A DNA stretch of 64,000 bases from Brachypodium distachyon (lineage: Eukaryota > Streptophyta > Magnoliopsida > Poales > Poaceae): NCBI RefSeq assembly GCF_000005505.3, contig NC_016133.3:30311008-30375007 (forward strand), given 5' to 3'. Below, piece by piece: positions 11,398 to 22,653 of the stretch (positions within the stretch are counted from its first letter, which is position 1; the number at the start of each line of letters is the position of its first letter). The notes under the pieces were generated by a model. That model searched no databases, was not told where the DNA came from, and worked only from the letters and a program-made list of their open reading frames with translations. Both the position numbers and the translations under genes were made by a program.

Positions 11398-12130
11398 GAA
11401 GGCCACTGGGTCCTGTACTTCGACGACGCGTTCAGCCTGCAGGGGGCTGGTGCCAGAGTCGTCATCGAGTCCCCCACGGGCGATCTGCTGATGTTCGCCA
11501 TCCAACTCGACTTCCCCAACTCCAACAAGAACACGGCTGAGTATGAAGGGTTGCTTGCCGGGTTGCGGGCGGCGACCACCCTGGATATCAAGCGCCTGGT
11601 TGTTCGCGGGGACTCCCAACTCGTAATCGACCAGGTTAACAAGGACTACGACTGCCCGCAGATGGCAGCGTACGGGGACGAAGTCCGCAAGCTGGAACGA
11701 AAATTCAAGGGGTTACGATTTGAGCACGTCAAGCGCAAGGATAACTTCACGGCTGCCGAGCTGTCCAAATTAGCAGCGGAGCACCGGAAGGTCCCGGCGG
11801 GGGTGTTCTGGCACAGGCAGAGCACGCCTTCGGTCGTCCCCAAGCCGGTTGCCGGGGAAGCCCCCCCCCCCCCGGCACCCGAAGGAAATCTCGCAGCAGC
11901 GGAGGTCCATGCCGCTGACGTAGTGGCATGCATGTGCAGGGGAACCCCGCCTTGGGCGGTGGATATTGCCCGCGACCTGAAGGGAGGAGCCCTCCTGGAA
12001 GATGACATCGCCGCGGAGCGCCTACCTCGGCAAGCTAAGATGTACGCCCTGGTGGACGGGAACCTCTACCAAAGGCGTGCAAACGGGGTGAAGCTCCTCT
12101 GTGTGCCCCAAGACGAAGGGCGCGCGCTAC
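11398..12130 (+). pseudogene. Element A archaeal-type RNase H (aRNH)
   Basis: The domain reads GHWVLYFDDAFSLQGAGARV, then NTAEYEGLLAGL and VVRGDSQLVIDQV. This gives the Asp, Glu and Asp of RNase H. The typical YFDGS start has become YFDDAF. A second RNase H between the RT block and integrase marks the Tat lineage. The frame continues through a Pro-rich linker, containing a run of C near 11862, to a segment beginning MYALVDGNLYQRR that precedes the integrase zinc finger. BigLTR copy 2 breaks the gene at 12130. Confidence 0.8.
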
Positions 12131-12809
12131 TGTAACATCCCAAAATTTCAAACTTTTACATGTGCATTGCATCCATGAGCATCATGCCACAATTGCATGT
12201 TTGAATTCAAATTTTGAATCACAAAAGGCTTTAAGAGATTTTGATTACACCCCTGTAACCTTTGGATTTTCAAACCAATAAGGTTGATGTATAAAAAGGG
12301 TTTAATGCATATATAAGCTATCCCATAATTTTTGGTTAATTATTTGGAGTTGGAAAAAGTAGTTTTTATTCAATAGATATATAGCCCTAAAGGCAATAGG
12401 GCAAATGTATTTTTGTATATTTTATTTTGAGGGAAAACTACTCCCAAAAGTTGTATCTTGATAGAACATGATTTTACAAATTTTCTGGATTTTATTTGGA
12501 CCATTTTGGAGTTCAAAATCAAAAGATATCAAAGATTTGAGAAAAACAGAAAAAGAAAAGAAGAAAACCGGACCGAACCGGCCCAGCCCGACCGAACCGG
12601 CCCGGACCGACCGCGTCCGACCGCGCCGGACCCGCCCGGTCCGCCCGCGCGCGTGCCCGGGCCGCTGACAGGCGGGGCCCGCCTGTCAGGGCCTTCTTCC
12701 CCGATGGAAGGCGCCGCGACCCCCGCATGCTTGCCGTTTTCGCCAGCGCGCGCCGTCTCCGCCGCAATCCCCTCACTCCGTCCCGTTCTCGCAGCCCCGA
12801 GCGCATCCC

Positions 12810-12818
12810 TATAAAGCC
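12810..12818 (+). promoter_or_regulatory. TATA box of BigLTR copy 2
   Basis: TATAAAG (within CCCTATAAAGCCC) lies about 25-30 bp ahead of a pyrimidine-rich start region, at the position matching copies 0 and 1. Confidence 0.6.
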
Positions 12819-13936
12819 CTCGCCCCCGCCGTTCTTTTCCCCCTGCTCGCCCCCGCTCGAACGCCGCCAGGCCGCCCCGATTTCTCGCCGTTGAAGCTCC
12901 GTCCGCTGCCGTTTTTCCTCTCTCCGACGACGTCGCGGTGAGACACCTTCGAAGCGGCCGCCCTCTCTCTGTTTCCCTCTCTCTCGCGCTTCTTCTGACG
13001 CGCGTGCCGACGTTTTTGGTCCACTGCAGCGCCCGCCGACCGCCAATCAAAGCCTCGCCGGAGTCCGCCGCCCGCGCCGTCGCGTCTCCGCCGTCCTAGG
13101 CAAGCCCTCCGGCCTCCCGAAGCCGCACCGACCCCGTCCCCGTCTCCGCCGTGCCGCGCTGCGCCGACCCCGGCCATCCCCGCGTCGCCCGCGTCGCCGG
13201 AGCACCCCGCGCCGCCGCCGCCCGTGCCGCGCCGTCGCCGGAACCCTAGGTAAGCCCGAGAGCCCCCGTCCGTCCGATCTTTGATCAACGGCTCGGATTA
13301 GATCGGGTTAATTCCCTTAAGTGAACCGGTACGCGCCTATCAGAAGCTGCCACGTGTCACCCGGTTTCATAAAATAAAAATGTAATTTTAATTCCCCGGA
13401 ATTAATAAAAGGCACTTTTGCAGATAGGTCCCTGTAACTTCAAATGATCACAACTTTAAATCTGTTTGGCCAAATTTAGTGATCCACACCTTTTTGGAAT
13501 CCTTAGGAAATGTAGAATCTTTTGGCACTGTCCAATTTCAAATTTGAATAATTGAATCACATTCAAATTACAGATTAGGGTTTTATGCCTTTTAAATCAT
13601 AACTAATTATCTAGAAGTCCTTTTTGAATGAAACAAGTGCCCAAAATTTTGTTTTATTGTCCTCTGTCCAATGGGACAGAGAAACAAATATTTTGAACTA
13701 ATCTATCTGGCTGATGCCAATAAAACCTCATTTTAGAGTTTAAACCCTAGCCATTGCAATTTATTTAAAAACCCTAATTGCATGTGCTTAATTATCAACG
13801 CCTTGGACCAGTAGATCACCCAAATAAAACCAACCCACTCATGTCACATGTTTTGCATCACATCATGGCATAAATATTCTTTTGTCATGTTTGAATTGTG
13901 TGTTTATGTGTGTGTATATGTTTGTTGATTGTATAG

Positions 13937-13996
13937 TATTCTCGGAGAGCGAACCTTGCGATTGTGACGAGTGTTTGAACTCCAACTACTATCAAG
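13937..13996 (+). other. BigLTR copy 2 Cys-rich mini-exon
   Basis: A 60-nt block between a TTGTATAG acceptor and an AAG/GCAAGT donor reads FSESEPCDCDECLNSNYYQ plus G, closely matching copy 1. Confidence 0.5.
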
Positions 13997-15068
13997 GCAA
14001 GTACACTTTGATCATCTACCCTATTATCTTATTATGCACTAGATTTTATTAGTTGCATTGTCAGGATTATTATTGTATCTATGCTAGCTATGATCTATCC
14101 TAATAGTATAGGATACCTTTGCCATGACTTCACCACCAAATGCCATCGTAGTAGTAAAATGCTATGCTATGATAATATACGAGGGTGGTATTATTACAAT
14201 GTGATACTATTGAATTACAAATATAGTTTTCCTAGTGTATGGCAAAACAAGTAATTCAATGAACCGTCCTGGGTGGGCTGCTTTGAGTTTTCGGATGTCG
14301 TGACGTTAGGTCCATTTCTATGGGGCCCGCTGAGTCGTCTCTCCGTGTGATTCGGGAGCGTCCATGGTCGCCTCCCCGTGCGATTCGGGGAGCGCCTGCG
14401 TCACAATGTGGGATGCCACCCGGGGTACCAGAGACTGGACTAGTTTCCTGTTTAGTAGCTTCCAGTACAACCACATGGTATTATGGGCTCTGCGAGGATG
14501 GATGTAAGAAATATGAACCTGGATCCGAGGTGACATCGGTATGTAGCAGTGTAGGTTGGAACGCGTCCCTCAGGTGGTTTGGGGGAATATGTTCTGAAAA
14601 TTCCTGTAATCGATGCCGTTGCTACTATACCCTGAGGACAGCAAGGGATTAACACGTCGATTTCTTGTGGGTAAAGTGTACCACCTCTCGAGAGTGTCAA
14701 ACTAAGTACATAGCCGTGTCCCCGGTTACGGACAATTATGAGCAACTAGATAATGAAGCTGTAAGGAAAGTCTCACTCATTCAAGTTTCCTAATAAAATG
14801 AATGGTTTGAACTGGGTAGGAGCATTGATGTTTCTACTCAATGTGCCTAGGTTAATAGGAGCATGGGTGTTTCTACCCCGTGTCCAATAGAATTCAAAAC
14901 TATTTGTCTAAAAATGATAGGATTTGAATAAAGATGCTTTTGTGCAAAATAGCCCAAACCCCACTTAGCCAAACTATGCATGTACTTGGTAGGACCTTTA
15001 TAACTCTAGTTAGCTTGCCAATACATTCAAATGTATTGACCACGTAGTGGCTGCAATTAACAATGCAG

Positions 15069-15088
15069 GTGGATCCGACGATGAGTGA
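15069..15088 (+). other. BigLTR copy 2 terminal mini-exon
   Basis: After the acceptor CAATGCAG it reads, in phase, Gly-Ser-Asp-Asp-Glu-stop (TGA here; TAA in the other copies). Confidence 0.45.
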
Positions 15089-15415
15089 GGTTCGTTGTTT
15101 TGTCATGGGTCATGTGCTTACATTCCAACATGCTTTCTCCTCTGGGAGTAGATGAGGCCCTTTTTACTCTACCTTTCCGCTGCAGCTTCATGATACATTG
15201 TTGTCATGGTTTTGAACATTATTTGTTTATACTGGCCTAAGAGGTCATGCAAGTTTGTGAGTACAATTTAAGTTCTGGATGATACGATGTAATAAAGTAT
15301 TTTTGACCTTTGAATCTTGGTATTACATCTTGAACTGTGTGTGCTAGTGAGTTGATCCAGGGACTAGCACAAGTAAGCACAGAGATCGAACCCTTGGTGA
15401 AGGGGGATCGCTTCA

Positions 15416-16477
15416 GCTGCTGAAGGAGGTACATCGAGGCACATGCTCACACCATGTGGCCTCCTGGGCTATGGCCGGCAAGGCGTTCCGGCACGGCTTC
15501 TACTGGCCTACGACGTTGGCTGACATGAGCAACTAGTCAGGATGTGCGAAGCATGTCAAGTCCACGCGAAGAAGAGCAACCAGCTGGCGCAGGTCCTGCA
15601 AGTAATCCCCTCTTCCTGGCCATTCGCGGTCTAGGGGCTTGACATCATTGGCAAGTTGCCAAGGGCGGTCGGCAGCTACGAGTACTTGCTCATGGCCATC
15701 GACAAGTTCTCCAAGTGGGTGGAAGAGGAGCCAGTGCGGAAGGTGACCACTCAGGCGGCCATCTAGTTTTTCAAAGGCATTGTGTGTCGGTTTGGTGTGC
15801 CTAACGGCATCATCACCGACAACAGCACGCAATTCACTAGTGCGGTGTTCCAAGCTTACTGCGAGGACCTAAACACTAAGATTCACTTTGCCTTTGTTGC
15901 TCACCCAAGGAGCAATGGGCAAGTTGAGCGAGCCAACGCAGAAGTGCTGCGGGCACTCAAGACGACAACCTTTGACAAGCTCAAGAGCAACGAGAAGCAT
16001 TGGGTCGAAGAACTCCAGCCCGTGATGTGGTCGATCAGGACCACACCCAGCCGGGCAACGGGTGAAACCTCTTTCGCCCTTGTCTACGGGGCAGAAGTGG
16101 TGCTGCCCCTCGAGCTCAAGCATGGATCCCCTCGAGTACGCGCGTACGGCAACCATAGCCAACACGAGCAGAGGGTTGACGATCTAAGCTTCATCGAAGA
16201 ACTTCGATGCCGGGCTGCTGTGCGGGCTGCGCGCTACCAGCAGGGACTCCGCCGTTACCATGACAGGCGGGTCCCTCCCCGGGAGCTCGAGATCGGAGAC
16301 CTTGTCTTGCGCCGGATACAAGGCACGAAGGGCGGGAACAAGCTGGCTCCGAAATGGGAGGACCCCTTCCGGGTAGTGCAGGTAACCAGGCCGGGGGCTG
16401 TCCGGCTGGAAACCGAAGAAGGCTTGCCGATGCAAAATAGTTGGAACCTTGAGCACTTGCATAAGTTCTACTCATGA
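15416..16477 (+). pseudogene. Element A integrase
   Basis: This enzyme inserts the cDNA into the genome. The HHCC zinc finger is partly readable (HHVASWAMAGKAFRHGFYWP, then a CxxC region disrupted by a TAG near 15535). The DDE core has the first Asp in GLDIIGKLP, the second in GIITDNSTQF and the Glu in VERANAE. From 15782 to 16477 the frame is open through the C-terminal part (PSRATGETSFALVYGAEVVL, then RRYHDRR, LAPKWEDPFRVVQV and LEHLHKFYS). In-frame TAG codons near 15535, 15632 and 15765 look like CAG-to-TAG or TGG-to-TAG decay. The stop TGA at 16475 agrees with the natural end of such polyproteins. Confidence 0.85.
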
Positions 16478-18110
16478 AACGGCGGAGCCCGACCCACAGG
16501 TGATGCTCCGGCAGCATGCCTCTCGAGCTAGTGTAGCGGGGCAACCCCCGATTGTAAACCACTAGCTTTTATGAATAAAGATAAGTACTTTCCTCTGAAT
16601 TTCAAGCTACCTCGATTACTTGCATGTTTTTCCCCCTTCTGTCTCCTGCTTTAGGTGCACAGAAGTCTCTTTCCATCCCTGGTTACTCCGGCACAGGGTC
16701 ATGCCGTTGCCGGGCTCCCCACAACGCGCATCACGCAGGAGCTACGTCATGGAGTAGAAAAGTGCTCACACCCAAGTTTGGTATCGACCCTTCTGTGCCC
16801 AGAGGCTGGGAGGCATTAGGGTTACCTATGCTCTATCCATGTTGCGAATCTTTTTTGGTGTGTATCGAAAAAATTTGCACCATCTTGGGCTTGGCAAGAG
16901 TCTGTCATGCAGGGCAAGGACGGAGTTGTGCGCACTGTAATGCTTGTGGGTCGCTCACGGGGTGTGTCATTTAGCCGTGCCCGGTTGTGCGTAGCAACCG
17001 CACTTCGAGGTTCTCAACGCACTCCGAGGTTCCTGCAGCCGGAGGGAGCCGCAACGTGTGACGCGGTGGCTAGGCGCGTGTGGTGGCAAGATTCTTCACC
17101 GCACCTATAAAAGGGCGCGATGGCCATGGAGCAGCCCAGAGCGAAGCCAGAAGGCAGCTACAGAGGCGAGGGAGGCCGCAGAGACGTGATGGGGGTGCAT
17201 GCCATCAGCGCTCAGTGCCGATGGGTGCACGGCCATCGCGTCCTTGTCGCACCCCTCCACCGGGCAGCTCCGAGGCGAGGGTTTCCGTGGAGACGCTGTG
17301 GTGGCGCCGCCACCGGTGCTTGGCACGGGCGGCGGCCCCGCCCCCGCGTTCCTGCCCATCCCTCCAGAGGGCGTCTCCAGGGCGAGGGTTGCCGTGAAGA
17401 TGCTGTGGTGGCACCGCCACCGGTGCTTGCCGCCGCCGGCGACACTGCCACAGAGTTCCTGCTGCATCCCTCAAGCAGGCGGGTCAAGGCGAGGGCTGCT
17501 GCGGTGGCGCTCTGATGGTGCATGCTGTCCGTGCTTAGCGCCGAAGGGTGCACTCCCGTAGCGTCCTTGCCGCACCCTTCCGGCAGGCATTCCGAGCGTA
17601 AAAAACGAACAGCTAAGTACACGGTCTTGGACGCTGAACTCTCTGATGCTTAACGTTGGCTCGCTGCGTGGCTCGAGCCCTCCGTGTGGCTGGGGTGTTA
17701 GAAGGACGCTTGCGGGGCGAGTGCGCTCCTCGTGCGGCTTGCGGGTCCATCCCGTGAGCGCATGCTTGGGGGTGGCCATCCCGCAAGCGGAGTGGCTCGA
17801 CGCAGCCGCTTGACCCCAGGTCGGCACTGCGGGTCCATCCCGGGTCCCTGATCCAGTTAAGTGTGTGGCGCGTGAGTCCCCAGCAACACAAGGCATAACA
17901 CACAAAGGCCGGGAGATCCACCCCGCGAGTCAATCCCGGGAACGACAAACAAGCACTAAGCAGAACCAAAGAATGAAATTCTTAAAAGTAACAAGCGATT
18001 AGATGAACTTATAAAACTTTAATTGTTTGAACGGTGCCAAGCGCGACACTAGCAGGAATTAAAGACAAAAACACGAAGATAAAATGAGGACTAGGAGGGG
18101 GATGCGGCGA
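16478..18110. other. Non-coding spacer of element A between integrase and antisense ORF
   Basis: No convincing coding region is present. The stretch is GC-rich and contains imperfect tandem repeats at 17205-17600 (separate entry). Such a spacer is normal in Tat elements that carry an antisense ORF. Confidence 0.6.
17205..17600. repeat. GC-rich imperfect tandem repeats, about 100-120 bp per unit
   Basis: Three to four degenerate units share CGAGGGTTKCCGTG, GCTGTGGTGGC, CCGCCACCGGTGCTTG and CACCCYTCC blocks. Two adjacent copies of the GCTGTGGTGGC-CCACCGGTGCTTG module are near 17300 and 17405. Several overlapping long reading frames here are a by-product of the GC-rich repeats. Confidence 0.65.
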
Positions 18111-21100
18111 CTAGTTGCCGGCGTCTTCCGCTGGGGGCTCTGGCTCCGGCCCGGGCCCCGGCTTCCTCTGCATCCGGTCTACCACCTCATTGACGAACCT
18201 GCTCACTGCCTGGTAGTGGGCGGGGCCGTCCTCGCTACGGACCAAGCGTCCAGCAGTGTTTCGAAGGGGAAGTCCGGGTGACGGAGGTGTACCCGGGGGA
18301 GGATCGTCCCGGCGATATCCCTGGCGCACGTGGGGATCTCCTGGCCGCAGAACAGGAAGATCCACACGTCGAGCGCCCCGAGCTTCCTCACCATGTCAGA
18401 GAAGAACGGTATCAGCGTGCTGACGTCCGTGTCGTCCACCTGCGCGGCCCGCAGCTCGAATCGCGGCAGCAGGTCGCACACTACCTTGGCGATCACAAGT
18501 AGCTTCAGGGTCTCCCTCCGGCGCTGCTCCACTAGCGTGGCATGGTTGCTGCGCGCCAGCGTTACGGCGTGCTTAGACTTGCGGAGGAGGTTCGCCTGCC
18601 GCGCGATCTCCTTGCCCTTGGCCATGTTGTCCTCGCCTGCCTTGACAAGCTCCTCCCGGGCGGCGACCAACTCGGATTCGAGCTGGGCGCTACTCTCCTT
18701 GGCAGAGTTGAGCTGCTTCTCCCGCCGCACCGACACCGCTGCCGCGTCCTCCGCCACCTTAGCCTGCTCCTCCACCTTGGTGCGCAGCCCTAGAGTTGGG
18801 AGAGGTAGCTGCAGACTAGCTCGCTCTTCTCGTTGAGGCGAGCCTAGGCCGTAGCGAGCACCTCTTTGTGCTCCTTCCCGGCCTTCGCGTGCGCCTCGGC
18901 CAGCGAGTCTAGATTCGACCGGTGCTCGGCGCGCTGGGCCTCCAGTTGCCGGTGGAGCTCCGCCTCGGGGATGACCGGCGCTGCGGCTTCGTCCTTGGCC
19001 TGCCGGGCCAAGCGCACTTCCTCCCGCAGTCGGGAGAGCTCCTGCCGCTCCCCCTCAACGGCCTACCACACCTCGCCAAGCTGGCCCTTCGCAAGCTCGT
19101 GGCGCTCCCTCACCTGGTTGAAGGAGGTGACGAACGCCAGCTGCTGCTCCTTGATCGTGTCAAGGAGTTGGTGCCCCTGGTCGTAGATGCTTGGGTCCCA
19201 GGTAAGTGGGTCCCAAGTTGGCCCAGCGAGTATGCCGGAGTCCGAGCCGAAGGCAGCAGCGGATGACGACGAGGCCCCCGCCGCCACTGTTTGGCCGGAG
19301 AGGGCGCCGCCCACTTGCAGCGGAGCCTCCTGTTGCTCCCCTCCCGCAGCCTCCTCCACGCCCGCGCCCATGGGTTGCGAGGATGGCAGAGTTGCCGTTT
19401 CCCCGGCAGGAGGTGCCTCCTGCAGGGTGACCGCAGGATCTGCATCCCCGGCCTACACGGCCCGGGACGCGCTGCCGAGCTTCTCACCGGTCGCGGCTGC
19501 GGGCGCCACCACCATCGCGTTTGCCGCGGGGGACCTAGGCGCAGGAGCCCCTTCCGGCTCCTCCCTCGTCCTTGCATCCTCGGCGTCAGAGCCGAGGTCA
19601 ACCACCACCACGCCCGCTCCCGTTGTGAGCACAGTCGGGACTGCGACAAAGAATGGAGTTAGAATTTAGAAATAGGATGGGTTGCCCAGCGATAAACCCA
19701 AGGGGGCTCTGAGTGAGTACCTTGAGGGGCCGTCGAACTTGCGGGAAGAGCTTCCTCCCCTCCCATTCTGGCCCCTGTCACCGGACCGCCTGCCGCGGGC
19801 TGGATTTCGCCTGCGAGTTTAGAAGGCGGCACAGTTGCAGGTAAGCGGATGGGATTAACATATGCCATGGGATCAAGGAGGGGATCGGTACCTGCTGTCG
19901 GCTCCTCCTCTACTGGAATTGGGTCGGCGATGGGCGCAATGGCGGTGCCGCCGGCCCCCGCGCCGGTCGGGTCAGTGCTGGCGCCGGCCCGGATGCGCGT
20001 CCTCTTGCTCGGCGCGGCGGGTGACGAGTCGGCTCTTCCCCTCTTGCTGGCTCCCGACGAGGTGCCGTCTTTCGGAGGGTTGAGCTTGAACTCGAAGCCC
20101 TGGAAGAGCCCCCGCTTAGGCGGGGCCGTGCGCGCCCGAGGAGGTGCCGCGCTCCCGGTCGCCGCGGCTCCGGCGGCCGCCGCCGCAGGCGCCCTTGATC
20201 TTCCCACGATCAGAGGCGTGTCGTCTTCGTCGTCCTTCTCCTCCTCCGCGAGAAGGGCCGCTCGGACCCTGGCAACCTGGCCCGCCTCGTCGCCGGAGGA
20301 CTCCAGGTCGGGCCAGCTGAGCTCCGATTCTCCCCCACTCTCCACGAGCACCCGCTTCCCACGGGTTGCCGGCGGAGGGGGACGCAAGGCCCGGGCAGGG
20401 GAGTCGGACATCAGCCCCTGGACGCCGGCATGGAGGGAAGGATCCTCTGGCGGCAGCTCCGAGACAGGAGCGTCCTCCCCAGTGATCCCCTTCACCCACT
20501 CCTGGATGCCCTCCGTGGCCACATCCCCGAGCTAGAGGCGGGTGGTGTCCCCGGGCCCCGTGTACATCCACGTGGGGCGGGAGCGCAGCTGCAGCGGCGC
20601 TATGCGCCGGCCGATGTAGGTGCGCGCCACGTCGAGGTCGGTGAGCCTGCTAGCCGCAGGGCCTTGATCCGCTCGAAGATGGGGAGGAGTTCAGCGTCGC
20701 GGCTATAGCGGTTCCGCCAGGTATCATTGGGCGCCAGCAGCTCAGTGGGCGTGAAGATGAACTCCTCCGGCTCCTCCACGCGGACCCAGCAAGAGTCTGC
20801 GCGCCACTCTTTTTCGATCTTCTTCTCCGACCGGACGATGAACTCTGATTTCATCCGATCGCGGGCACGGAAGACCACCCCCGACGACATTGCTCCCGTC
20901 TGCTCGACGCATGGGTAGAAGTAGTGCCGGAATAATGCCACCGAGGGCATTACCCCGACGAATCCCTCGCAGAGGAATTGGAAGGCAGCTAGGAGAAAGA
21001 GGGAGGTGGAGTGGAGCTGCGCCACCCGGAGCTGGTACGCCTCCATGAGCTCATGGAGGAACAGGGAGTACGGAGGCACCAACCCGGCAAGGATGAAGCG

Positions 21101-21372
21101 CGCGAACACCCGGAAGTCGTTTTCCTGGTGGTCGGCGCCGGCGGGGAAAATGAGGGTCTCCCCGTACTCGTTGAAGCGCGAGGCGACGGCGTGCCGGACC
21201 TTGTCCAGCGCCTTGCCGTTGTAGCCGGGCCGGAAGAAGGCGCACGAGGCCCTCAGCTCCCTCCTCTTTTGGTCCTTATCCGAGACGGGCTTCTGGGAAG
21301 CCGTCTCGTTCCTGCCGGCTACAGGCCTCCTGGAGCCTTTCTCTTTCTTGGGAGCGGGGGGGGGGGCGCCAT
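18111..21372 (-). pseudogene. Antisense ORF of element A (putative gypsy-type transposon domain plus coiled coil)
   Basis: The gene is opposite to gag-pol, as in Grande, RIRE2 and Retand elements. The N-terminal part (20600-21372) reads FARFILAGLVPPYSLFLHEL, then AFQFLCEGFVGVMPSVALF. This resembles the plant domain Pfam names 'putative gypsy type transposon' (Transposase_28). A middle, low-complexity Ser/Pro/Ala-rich region with Lys/Arg stretches follows (19659-20522), then a charged coiled-coil region (18203-19371), then a tail ending NEVVDRMQRKPGPGPEPEPP and stop at 18111. Role unknown. The likely ATG at 21370-21372 is out of frame with the downstream domain because of a run of C (21356-21366 on +). 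Further shifts near 20590 and 19650 and internal stops show decay. Confidence 0.7.
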
Positions 21373-21474
21373 GAGAGGTGTGGGCGAAAGCTAGCCGAAG
21401 GCAGGGGTGCAAGGAAGATTGGAGACGAAGGGGAAAAGCTGGGGGGCTAAGTGTTTGCTCCCTAGCGCAGCGGT

Positions 21475-21488
21475 GGGGTCTTATAGCG
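21475..21488 (-). promoter_or_regulatory. TATA-like box for the antisense ORF
   Basis: On the minus strand GGCGCTATAAGACCCC lies about 105-115 bp upstream of the antisense ATG, a plausible promoter position. Confidence 0.4.
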
Positions 21489-21756
21489 CCCCGGCGCCGA
21501 GCAACGGTCGCATCCGCACCCTACGGGTGTGCTGGGATAATTACGCCCTAAGAGGGGATAACGCAGGGCGTGGCCTTAACACCCGTGTTTAATGGGGAGG
21601 TTAAGGCGGAAATCTCGCGCCCACTACTCTGCACGTAACGGCAGAGCCCTTTAAGCAGGGCCCCGAAGCGGCACCGGACCCACGTGTCGGTTAAGGGCGT
21701 ACCCCGGCAACCGACCAGGGAAGGTTCTACCCAGGAACAGGCGTTGCCGGCCCATG

Positions 21757-21768
21757 CCCAGGGGCTAC
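21757..21768 (+). promoter_or_regulatory. Polypurine tract of element A
   Basis: CCCAGGGGCTAC sits directly upstream of the 3' LTR start, as expected for the plus-strand primer of Tat elements. Confidence 0.5.
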
Positions 21769-22653
21769 TATCGCACCAGTGGCACCCAGGGTACCACCGC
21801 TGCATGACGCGTGGGCCACCTCGCTTGCCCCCCCGAAAGGATCGCACCCAGGGCAGCCCCGCACAAGCTGCCCGGCAAGTCGCCAGCCCGGCAGGGCTAG
21901 CCGGGCTGCGGAGGTTGCCTAGAAGGGCAGCAGGAGAAATCCCGCCTAGGCGCTTTTCGGGAAGTTTGCTTGCCGGGGAGGGTGTTCCCGGGCGCAAGTG
22001 TCCGTTACAACAGCAGGAGCGAGCGGGAGCAACAGCAGCACCACGTGGCCTCTCGGCGGGCGCGCTGCACGCAGGATTCGTCAGGACGAGGAGTGAAGCA
22101 CACGCCAGCATTAAATGCTCCGACCAAAAGGGGATTTCCCGTCCTTTCAGCCTACAGTGACCCGCCTGGGGTAAATTTCAGGTTTCTAGACCCCTAGCTG
22201 CAGGGCTACCTAATCTGCATGCAAGCCAGCGCACCGAGGAGGAGCTACCCTAACTCTCTGCTCGCCATTTGTCACCCATGCACCGTGGCACCTATGGCAT
22301 CCCCTTCGGTATAAAAGGAGGACCCCCGCCAACGGTCAAAGGGTTCGGTTCATCCGGATTCACGCTAGCACAGGCCAAGTACAACAAGTAGCACTTAGCC
22401 AGAAAAGAGAGAGCACCCAGGGACTCCCCCCGGCAACATGTAAACCTTTGCTCACGGGATAATAGAAAGCACGGAAGCGGGACATAGGGTTTTACACCTC
22501 AGGATGGCCCGAACATGGGTAAACGATCTCGCGTTCATTGTGCGCGCTTGACATTGGCCTCGCCGACGATCACCGGAGCGATCCCCGTCGCCCACTGCCG
22601 AACCTCAAAGGGGGTGCCCACGCATCCCCGGTGTCTGAGCCCTGTGCTATACA
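21769..22653 (+). mobile_element. Element A 3' LTR
   Basis: The start TATCGCACCAGTGGCACCC corresponds to TGTTGCACCAGTGGCACCC at the start of the element B 5' LTR (56706), with the terminal TG mutated to TA. The two LTRs align over their length, including a TATA box (here TATAAAAGG at 22310-22318) and the block CCCGAACATGGGTAAA. The end is placed at ...CTATACA. Length is about 885 bp. Confidence 0.8.
22310..22318 (+). promoter_or_regulatory. TATA box in element A 3' LTR
   Basis: TATAAAAGG is conserved at the same LTR position in element B (57244-57252). Confidence 0.65.

Larger units (their letters stand above)
12131..15415 (+). mobile_element. BigLTR copy 2 solo LTR inside element A
   Basis: It begins TGTAACATCCCAAAATTTC and ends GGGGGATCGCTTCA. 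The flanks are GCTAC (12126-12130) and GCTGC (15416-15420), a 5-bp duplication with one mismatch. Excision restores the aRNH-integrase junction seen in element B near 63020. Length is 3285 bp, plus strand. It has a TATA box at 12810, a GC-rich leader (12640-13260) with a CTAG/GTAAGC donor near 13249, a mini-exon at 13937-13996 and a terminal mini-exon at 15069-15088. No polyprotein domains are present. Confidence 0.92.
4705..22653 (+). mobile_element. Element A: decayed Tat-lineage Ty3/gypsy retrotransposon with two nested solo LTRs
   Basis: The order on + is gag, zinc knuckle, protease, reverse transcriptase, RNase H, archaeal-type RNase H and integrase, then a spacer, an antisense ORF on -, a polypurine tract and a 3' LTR. 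A second RNase H and an antisense ORF before the 3' LTR are hallmarks of the Tat lineage (RIRE2, Grande and Retand types). The 5' LTR, primer-binding site and gag start are missing: homology with element B starts only near 4705. Two BigLTR solo LTRs are inserted at 7161-9928 and 12131-15415. Several frameshifts and TAG codons disable the polyprotein. To the right of the 3' LTR lies ACTCT, probably the remaining target duplication, within a tandem repeat. Confidence 0.85.

Noticed and set aside
12519..13288. Long Arg/Gly-rich minus-strand frames
   Set aside because: They are antisense to the GC-rich leader of BigLTR copy 2; low complexity, no conservation in the other copies.
17080..17905. Overlapping frames in the element A spacer
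   Set aside because: They arise from GC-rich imperfect tandem repeats; all frames are partly open and none shows protein-like composition.
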